From: an uncultured Oscillospiraceae bacterium
GTDB lineage: Bacteria; Bacillota; Clostridia; Oscillospirales; Ruminococcaceae
Direction: 5' to 3'
Assembly (NCBI GenBank): GCA_934466475.1
Contig: CAKSLI010000003.1
Span: forward strand, 1 to 64,000
DNA: 64,000 bases
The notes under the pieces were generated by a model that saw nothing but the letters and a program-made list of their open reading frames with translations, did not search any database and was not told where the DNA came from. Made by a program: the position numbers and the translations under genes. Of the stretch, positions 58,978-64,000 are shown one piece after another (position 1 is the stretch's first letter; every line of letters starts with the position of its first letter).

Positions 58978-59787
58978 TTATGCCTCGTCTGTCTGGTTGC
59001 TGTAAAGCGAGCTGAAATTGTACACCGTCATGGATTCGCTCTCCTCATACAAAACATGGAGCAGGAAAGGTCTGCCGCCGCTCGTCCTGAAGCTCCTGAT
59101 ACTGCTGACATCTCTGCCGCAAAGAACGGAGAGAACCTGTGCAGCCTGCTTCATATCACCGCCGACATTTCCGTTTTCATCTGCCGGGAAAAGCAGATTG
59201 CCGCTGCTGTCGGCCGCTTCAAGCAGCTCAGCAGCTGCTGCGTACATCCGCTGGAGCTCGCTCAGCTCCGGTGGAGAAACAATCTGCGAAATATCACCGC
59301 CGTAATAGATTCGCAGCTTCTGAACCATATATACATTCTCGTGCGAGCTGCACTCCATGCTGACGGTCACCGTGCTTCCGGAAAAACTCCAGTTTATGAT
59401 ATACGTTTCTCCCTCTACCGAGCGTTTCAGCGGAGATACTGCGACCTCCAGCGGCTCGCCGGTGAGAGTCCCCTGCTCCAGCGCAGCCACTTCATCGGCG
59501 TCAGCGTCCAAAACCGATAACGGGCAGCGCAGCCGCAGAATTGGCAGCTGATTCACAGCCTTGTATATCTCAACGGATACGGCGGCATTGCCGGGATATT
59601 TCTTCACCGTGACTGCCCTGCGGATATCGTCCATCGTCTGGGTCATCAGCTTCTCGCAGGTGCGGTCAGCGGTATGACCTATGTACTCAGATATTCCAGG
59701 AACTGCAATAGCGGCGGCAATTCCGATGATCACCAGGACTATTATGACTTCCACCAGCGTGAAGCCTTTCTTTGCCAGAGCTTTCAT
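58978..59787 (-). CDS. Type IV pilin-like prepilin
   Basis: 269 residues. The class III signal KKGFTLVEVIIVLVIIGIAAAIAVPGISEYI has the prepilin peptidase site after G8, E at +5 and the hydrophobic spine. The remaining 230 residues form a large, mostly soluble head, longer than in usual major pilins. It is the last gene of the operon, behind the assembly ATPase. It may be the main subunit or a large minor pilin. Confidence 0.85.
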   Translation of the reverse strand: MKALAKKGFTLVEVIIVLVIIGIAAAIAVPGISEYIGHTADRTCEKLMTQTMDDIRRAVTVKKYPGNAAVSVEIYKAVNQLPILRLRCPLSVLDADADEVAALEQGTLTGEPLEVAVSPLKRSVEGETYIINWSFSGSTVTVSMECSSHENVYMVQKLRIYYGGDISQIVSPPELSELQRMYAAAAELLEAADSSGNLLFPADENGNVGGDMKQAAQVLSVLCGRDVSSIRSFRTSGGRPFLLHVLYEESESMTVYNFSSLYSNQTDEA

Positions 59788-59801
59788 CAGATCCCTCCCA
59801 T

Positions 59802-61481
59802 TTAATCGGAATAATATGCCACGCGGAGCACCTCTTCAGGTGTGGTGATTCCCTTTGCAACGAGCTCAACAGCGCTCTGGTAAAGGGTTTTCATGCCCTG
59901 CTCGCGGCGCACGTATTCCTCCATCTCATCTGCGTCAGTTCCTTTGGCTATCATGCGTTTGAGCGTCTTGTCGACCGACACTATCTCGTGAATGGATACT
60001 CTTCCCTTGTAACCTGTATTATTGCAGGCGCGGCAGCCCTTTCCCTTTCTGATCCTTCGTATATCGGAGCCGATCACCGCGCTCTCCTCAGCGGTAGGTT
60101 CCGTTTCATACCCGCAGGATGGACACACCTTTCGCACAAGCCGCTGTGCCACTATCCCGACCAGGGAATTCGCAACGAGGTACGGCGGAATCCCCATGTC
60201 TTCAAGGCGGACTATCGAGCTTACCGCATCGTTCGTGTGGAGCGTTGAAAGAACGAGATGTCCAGTTATCGCCGCGCGAATGGATATCTCTGCGGTCTCC
60301 GCGTCGCGGGTCTCGCCAAGCATGATTATATCAGGATCCTGGCGCAGCAGCGCACGCAGCCCGACTCCGAACGTTATGCCTGCGGCGTTGTTCGTCTGCA
60401 TCTGATTGACCTTTGCAATGCGCCGCTCTACCGGATCTTCTATGGTCGAGATATTTACAGGGCGCTTCGCAAGCTCCTCAAGTACCATGTAAAGCGTGGT
60501 GGTCTTTCCTGAGCCCGTTGGTCCGGTTATATAGATTATGCCGTTCGGAGCATTCATCATTTTCTGGAGCTTCTGGTAGGGCTCGTCTTCCATGCCGAAA
60601 TGTCCTGCCTTGTCGATAACTGTTTCAGACGTCAGGTAGCGCATTACCACCTTTTCTCCGTACACTGTTGGAATTACCGACACTCTTACGGAAATATCGT
60701 AGTCGTCTATCCTTGTCCTGAAATTACCGTCCTGGGGCATTCTGCGCTCCGCAATGTCAAGTCCGCTCATTATCTTGACGCGGGCGACAAGCGCAGGGTG
60801 CATTGAACGCGCTATTGTCGCGTAATCAACCATAAGCCCGTCAATTCTCATACGAATGGACGTGTGCTTTTCAAAGGGCTCGATATGGATATCCGATACG
60901 TTGGTGCTGTATCCTCTTGCAAGGAGCGTGTTGATCAGCCGTATAGCCGGGGCGTCGTCGTTTTCGTCCTCCTGGGTATTCTGCGCGAGCATTTCAAGCT
61001 CCACATCGGTGACCTTAGCCTGCTCCGTTGCACGCTTTGCCGCTATCTCTGCATAATGATGGTCTATGGCGGAGTCTATCTCGCGGCGTTCGCACAGAAC
61101 AATGTCTATCGACATTCCGGCGATCTGCTTTATGTCCTCCTGGGCATAGAAATCCAGCGGGTCGCACATAACCACTGTCAGCCTGCCGTTTTTCTCCGCG
61201 ACAGGGAGGGCGGAATATTTCTCAAGTATTGGCTTCGGGACCTTTGAAACCGCGGAGTCGTCTATCTCAATATCTTCCAGCTTTACCAGCGGGAGACCCA
61301 GCTTCTTTCCGAGCGCCTCAAGCACCTGCTTTTCCGTAACGAATCCAAGCCGGAGAAGCGCGTCGCCGAGGCGCACTCCCATGCCGGCTTCGGACTTCTG
61401 GAAATCCAGCGCTTCCTTTATATTGCTGTCGGTGATATAGCCATACTCTTTCAGCACCTCACCAATAGGGATATTCTTCAT
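59802..61481 (-). CDS. pilB: Pilus assembly / secretion ATPase (PilB/GspE family)
   Basis: 559 residues. N-terminal GspE_N/MshEN domain (IPIGEVLKEYGYITDSNIKEALDFQ...GVRLGDALLRLGFVTEKQVLEALGKKLGLPLV), then the motor: Walker A GPTGSGKTT, Asp box, Walker B (DPDIIMLGETRDAET), His box (LSTLHTNDA) and a four-cysteine zinc site (CPSCGYE...CRACNNTG). It powers pilin extraction and polymerisation at the inner face of the membrane. I chose ATG 61481; a GTG four codons earlier is possible, and neither has a strong RBS. Confidence 0.93.
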   Translation of the reverse strand: MKNIPIGEVLKEYGYITDSNIKEALDFQKSEAGMGVRLGDALLRLGFVTEKQVLEALGKKLGLPLVKLEDIEIDDSAVSKVPKPILEKYSALPVAEKNGRLTVVMCDPLDFYAQEDIKQIAGMSIDIVLCERREIDSAIDHHYAEIAAKRATEQAKVTDVELEMLAQNTQEDENDDAPAIRLINTLLARGYSTNVSDIHIEPFEKHTSIRMRIDGLMVDYATIARSMHPALVARVKIMSGLDIAERRMPQDGNFRTRIDDYDISVRVSVIPTVYGEKVVMRYLTSETVIDKAGHFGMEDEPYQKLQKMMNAPNGIIYITGPTGSGKTTTLYMVLEELAKRPVNISTIEDPVERRIAKVNQMQTNNAAGITFGVGLRALLRQDPDIIMLGETRDAETAEISIRAAITGHLVLSTLHTNDAVSSIVRLEDMGIPPYLVANSLVGIVAQRLVRKVCPSCGYETEPTAEESAVIGSDIRRIRKGKGCRACNNTGYKGRVSIHEIVSVDKTLKRMIAKGTDADEMEEYVRREQGMKTLYQSAVELVAKGITTPEEVLRVAYYSD

Positions 61482-61505
61482 ATCATTCACCACTCTTTCC
61501 GGCGA

Positions 61506-62087
61506 TCATGCCAACTCTGAAAATACGAAATACAGGTCGGAGCTGGAATTGTCGCTGTTCTGAACGTCACAGAAGCTGTCCAGTTCCGGATTTGAGGCAT
61601 TCATCAGGCGGACAGTTCCGCTGCGGGAATACAGCAGTCTGTCGTCCTCCGCTGATCTTACCTCTACGTTAAGCCCGGCAAGCGTGTCGCTTTCGTAACT
61701 GGCTGAAACGCTCATGCGCATTCCCGCGAGCTGCTCCGGTGTTATCACGTCAGGCGGCTCCAGAGCCCCTATGCCAAGTCCCACACGGTCGCCCTCCACC
61801 GGGATATAAATGCAGACGTTGCCGTCCTCCTGCACATTGTAGGAATCATGGATTTCTTTTGCGCTGTTGGATACAGTCAGGTCGACAGCGTAGGTCAGGC
61901 GTGAGCTTATCAGCTCGTAAGCCGTGTCGCCTGTGCTCTGTGCACGGTTTCTTAAAGCCGTCCTGCCGTATATGCCAAACCCGGACATCATTACCGCGCT
62001 GACTGTTCCTGCAAGAATAAGCAGCACTACAAGCCCTATCAGCGTTTCGGTCAGTGTGAATCCACCGTGCCTGAATAATTTCTTCAT
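61506..62087 (-). CDS. Minor prepilin (PilW-like)
   Basis: 193 residues with the prepilin signal GGFTLTETLIGLVVLLILAGTVSAVMMSGFGIYG. The later region (RNRAQSTGDTAYELISSRLTYAVDLTV) resembles PilW/GspJ-type minor pilins, which help start the fibre. 14 bp after the previous gene of the operon. Confidence 0.82.
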   Translation of the reverse strand: MKKLFRHGGFTLTETLIGLVVLLILAGTVSAVMMSGFGIYGRTALRNRAQSTGDTAYELISSRLTYAVDLTVSNSAKEIHDSYNVQEDGNVCIYIPVEGDRVGLGIGALEPPDVITPEQLAGMRMSVSASYESDTLAGLNVEVRSAEDDRLLYSRSGTVRLMNASNPELDSFCDVQNSDNSSSDLYFVFSELA

Positions 62088-62101
62088 GCCGCCCCTTTCT
62101 G

Positions 62102-62509
62102 TCAGTCGCTGTCTGCTGCCTCGTAATAATATAACACGATGCCGCTGTTTTTGCCGAAATATTCATTGCGGACCGCACATACGGCGTATACATCGATAAC
62201 ATTTTCCCCTGAGCGCTCCGGCGAAAAATCACCTGTATGCGTGATGACCCCGACCTGCGGCGCTTCCGGGTCGAACAGAGCCGGTATCTCTCCGTTTTCC
62301 GCCGCCATGTACAGCTGCGAGGAAGCGGCCTCGCATTCATTTCTCAGCTCATTGGCGGAGTTGTATATGCCCAGACCTGCAATGATCCCGGAAGCTGTGA
62401 TCAGCGCCGTTATGCCGATAAGCGCAAATGCGATCATCGTTTCCAGCAGTGAAAACGCCTTCCTGCCAGAAAGCCGCCTTAATCCTGCACGAAGCCTGCG
62501 AAATTCCAT
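62102..62509 (-). CDS. Minor prepilin
   Basis: 135 residues. A longer basic leader (MEFRRLRAGLRRLSGRK) precedes AFSLLETMIAFALIGITALITASGIIAGLGIYNSANELRNECE; the cleavage residue is A instead of the usual G, and E is at +5. ATG 62509 behind GGGGAGG; it overlaps the upstream pilus gene by 31 bp. Probably a minor pilin of the tip complex. Confidence 0.75.
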   Translation of the reverse strand: MEFRRLRAGLRRLSGRKAFSLLETMIAFALIGITALITASGIIAGLGIYNSANELRNECEAASSQLYMAAENGEIPALFDPEAPQVGVITHTGDFSPERSGENVIDVYAVCAVRNEYFGKNSGIVLYYYEAADSD

Positions 62510-62982
62510 ATTCCGTCCTCCCCGTAGCCCCAGAATACCGCCGAGCAGGAAGCCGCGCTGTCGCCGCACACTGCCTCGGAGCGGACTCTCAGAATATACA
62601 CGCGCAGCTCCTCGCCGGCTGCTATCTTGTCCTCGTCATTGGAAGCTGACTCCTCAGATGAAAAGTGCAGCGTTACGTACTCGTCATCCTCCCCGGTGCC
62701 GCCGCTCAGATAGACGCGGCGCTCGGCGTTCTCGTCCTTTTTCACGTTTATCGGTACCCAGTCCTCAGAAAAATCTCCGCCGGAAACATCGAGCATATGC
62801 ACCGCGTAATTTGCCCCGGACTGTGCCATAAGCTGAGCCTTCATCAACATAGCCTCGTCCAGCGTCCTGTCATAGTACGCTGCGGCTAATGTCAGCAGAG
62901 AAGCCGCAATGAGAGTCAGCACCATCATCGCGCACACGGCCCACACAAGAGCGGAGCCGCAGCGCCCTAATATTCGCTTCAA
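62479..62982 (-). CDS. PilX-like minor pilin or pilus accessory protein
   Basis: 167 residues with an N-terminal membrane helix (GSALVWAVCAMMVLTLIAASLLTLAAAYYDRTLDEAMLMKAQLMAQSGANYAV), the form of PilX/GspK-type proteins that lack a clear GFTLxE motif. The soluble part is acidic. Placed between PilO and the other minor prepilins. Confidence 0.7.
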   Translation of the reverse strand: MKRILGRCGSALVWAVCAMMVLTLIAASLLTLAAAYYDRTLDEAMLMKAQLMAQSGANYAVHMLDVSGGDFSEDWVPINVKKDENAERRVYLSGGTGEDDEYVTLHFSSEESASNDEDKIAAGEELRVYILRVRSEAVCGDSAASCSAVFWGYGEDGIWNFAGFVQD

Positions 62983-63000
62983 AGCTCCACCTCCATGGAT

Positions 63001-63714
63001 TTACAGAAGATAATCCGGTCTTTCATCAGAACCTGCTTCAAGGGTCTGGGATGCAGGCTCGTCAAAATGCTCCGGAATATCAGGTGCTGAATACATATAA
63101 ACCTGCACGGTTATTTCAAAAGTCATATCGCGCTCAGAAGCAGGGGTCTGGGTCAGGTCGCTCAGGGCTCCTCCGGCGGTTACGGTGTAAGATTTGTCCT
63201 CTGACGCTTCCGCTGTACCGGAAACAGAGCTTATCACCACTGCCGGCATGTCATTTACCCTGGAAACAAATCTCAGGAGCGAGGAATAACTTCCTTTCGC
63301 ATTATAGACGGCTGTTATGATATAAACTCCGGTGTTGTCCGAGCCGTCCTTTTCATCCCCCGCAGAAGCGGAGGAAACCGAAAGTGATGAAGCGCTCAGT
63401 CCGCTTGAGCTCATGCCTGAAAGGAGCATCATGTCAGCGTCCTCGGTATTCATGACCGGATACAGCTCCGCAGTTTTTTCGCTTATCCTGCTGAGCGTAT
63501 CTTCAATATCACGCTCATAGCCGGGTATGGAGATTATTTCACTCTGCATATCGGAAAGGAGCATTTCATTGTCGAAAATCTCCTCGTCCAGTTCATCGCA
63601 GGAGGTCAGCAGCGGTGAAAGCAGGTACTGCCAGTATACGACCACCAGAAGCACCGCCGATAATATGACCAGTAAGATCACCTGATTGCGTTTCTTTTTT
63701 TCTGACGCTATCAT
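63001..63714 (-). CDS. pilO: PilO-like pilus assembly protein
   Basis: 237 residues. A short cytoplasmic start (EKKKRN), one membrane helix (QVILLVILSAVLLVVVYWQYLL), a coiled coil (DELDEEIFDNEMLLSDMQSEI) and a ferredoxin-like PilO domain (YIITAVYNAKGSYSSLLRFVSRVNDMPAVVISSVSGT). PilN and PilO form the alignment complex between motor and fibre. Its ATG overlaps the stop of the upstream PilN-like gene. Confidence 0.82.
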   Translation of the reverse strand: MIASEKKKRNQVILLVILSAVLLVVVYWQYLLSPLLTSCDELDEEIFDNEMLLSDMQSEIISIPGYERDIEDTLSRISEKTAELYPVMNTEDADMMLLSGMSSSGLSASSLSVSSASAGDEKDGSDNTGVYIITAVYNAKGSYSSLLRFVSRVNDMPAVVISSVSGTAEASEDKSYTVTAGGALSDLTQTPASERDMTFEITVQVYMYSAPDIPEHFDEPASQTLEAGSDERPDYLL

Positions 63715-64000
63715 CTTGTCCCCTCCTCTTCCGGCATTTCATCGGTTAGCCCGCAGATTATGGTGAACAGCGTTTCAGAACCGCTCTCATCCGACGTGAA
63801 CCCGCTGTAATCTATCCAGCTGAATATCTCCTCGCTTCGCAGTTTCTGTACCAGCTCAGCCGCCTCTGACGCCTTATCCGACCTGAACGAAAACGTCAGA
63901 ATGCTGTCGTTAAGCTCAATGGATTCAATTGACGTGCCGCCGGGAAACTGACGCCGTATTCTTGCAAACAGGTCGCTGGCGTAATATTCATACTGCGAGC
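63711..64000 (-). CDS. pilN: PilN-like pilus assembly protein (partial, runs off the window)
   Basis: The last 95 residues of a gene whose 5' end lies beyond 64000. SQYEYYASDLFARIRRQFPGGTSIESIELNDSILTFSFRSDKASEAAELVQKLRSEEIFSWIDYSG fits the C-terminal domain of PilN/fimbrial assembly proteins. It ends in a TGA that overlaps the PilO start (ATGA), as in other pilNO pairs. Confidence 0.72.
   Translation of the reverse strand, partial: SQYEYYASDLFARIRRQFPGGTSIESIELNDSILTFSFRSDKASEAAELVQKLRSEEIFSWIDYSGFTSDESGSETLFTIICGLTDEMPEEEGTR

Overview
The window looks like a chromosomal piece of a Gram-positive gut or rumen clostridium, most likely a Ruminococcus-like member of the Oscillospiraceae. The reasons are strong AGGAGG-type ribosome binding sites, many TTGACA-17-TATAAT promoters, a VTC/DUF4956/CotH operon, a type IV pilus cluster, and giant zinc-ribbon proteins carrying 'DS' repeats and a DUF6273-like end. 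These are family-level recognitions made by eye; no database search was run.

Left host part (1-25.4 kb). A tyrosine recombinase sits beside a fragment of a type I methyltransferase (HsdM), probably the wreck of a phase-variable restriction locus. Next come a promoter-to-terminator non-coding RNA candidate, a divergent MATE exporter/LysR pair, and two adjacent TIR proteins built like membrane receptors (cytoplasmic zinc ribbon and TIR, one membrane segment, outside repeats and DUF6273). A tRNA-Leu(UAA) follows, then a VTC/DUF4956/CotH operon next to a two-component system; shared TTTCA direct repeats lie in front of both the response regulator and the VTC operon. The next block holds a divergent zinc-ribbon protein and a three-gene operon: a helical-repeat protein, a MoxR/CobS-like AAA+ ATPase, and a CobT-like protein with an HExxH motif and a degenerate vWA domain. 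A frameshifted receiver-domain pseudogene marks the edge of the prophage.

Prophage (about 25.4-58.4 kb). This is a transposable, Mu-like prophage with a Gram-positive siphovirus structural half. Early genes are a LexA-like repressor, a Cro-like protein with paired CATTTAAATG operators, MuA transposase, MuB ATPase, a GemA/gp16-like protein and a Mor-type activator. DNA packaging and virion genes are of PBSX/SPP1 type (DUF3486, TerS, TerL, portal, minor capsid, GP20 scaffold, capsid, tail, tape measure, baseplate, fibre, amidase, holin). Unusual content includes two twister ribozymes, an XRE-sigma region 2 fusion, a NusG paralogue before the late genes, a minor capsid protein ending in a JAMM-like domain, and two antisense cargo genes with their own promoters. 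The tape-measure gene is frameshifted. Inverted 17-mers matching at 16 positions bracket the whole region.

Right host part (58.4-64 kb). A minus-strand operon encodes a type IV pilus or type II-like machine (PilN, PilO, minor pilins, PilB ATPase, main prepilin) and runs off the window edge. Three MITE-like elements (17.3, 38.9 and 58.6 kb) share terminal repeats and each has a 4-bp target duplication; one of them lies inside the prophage.
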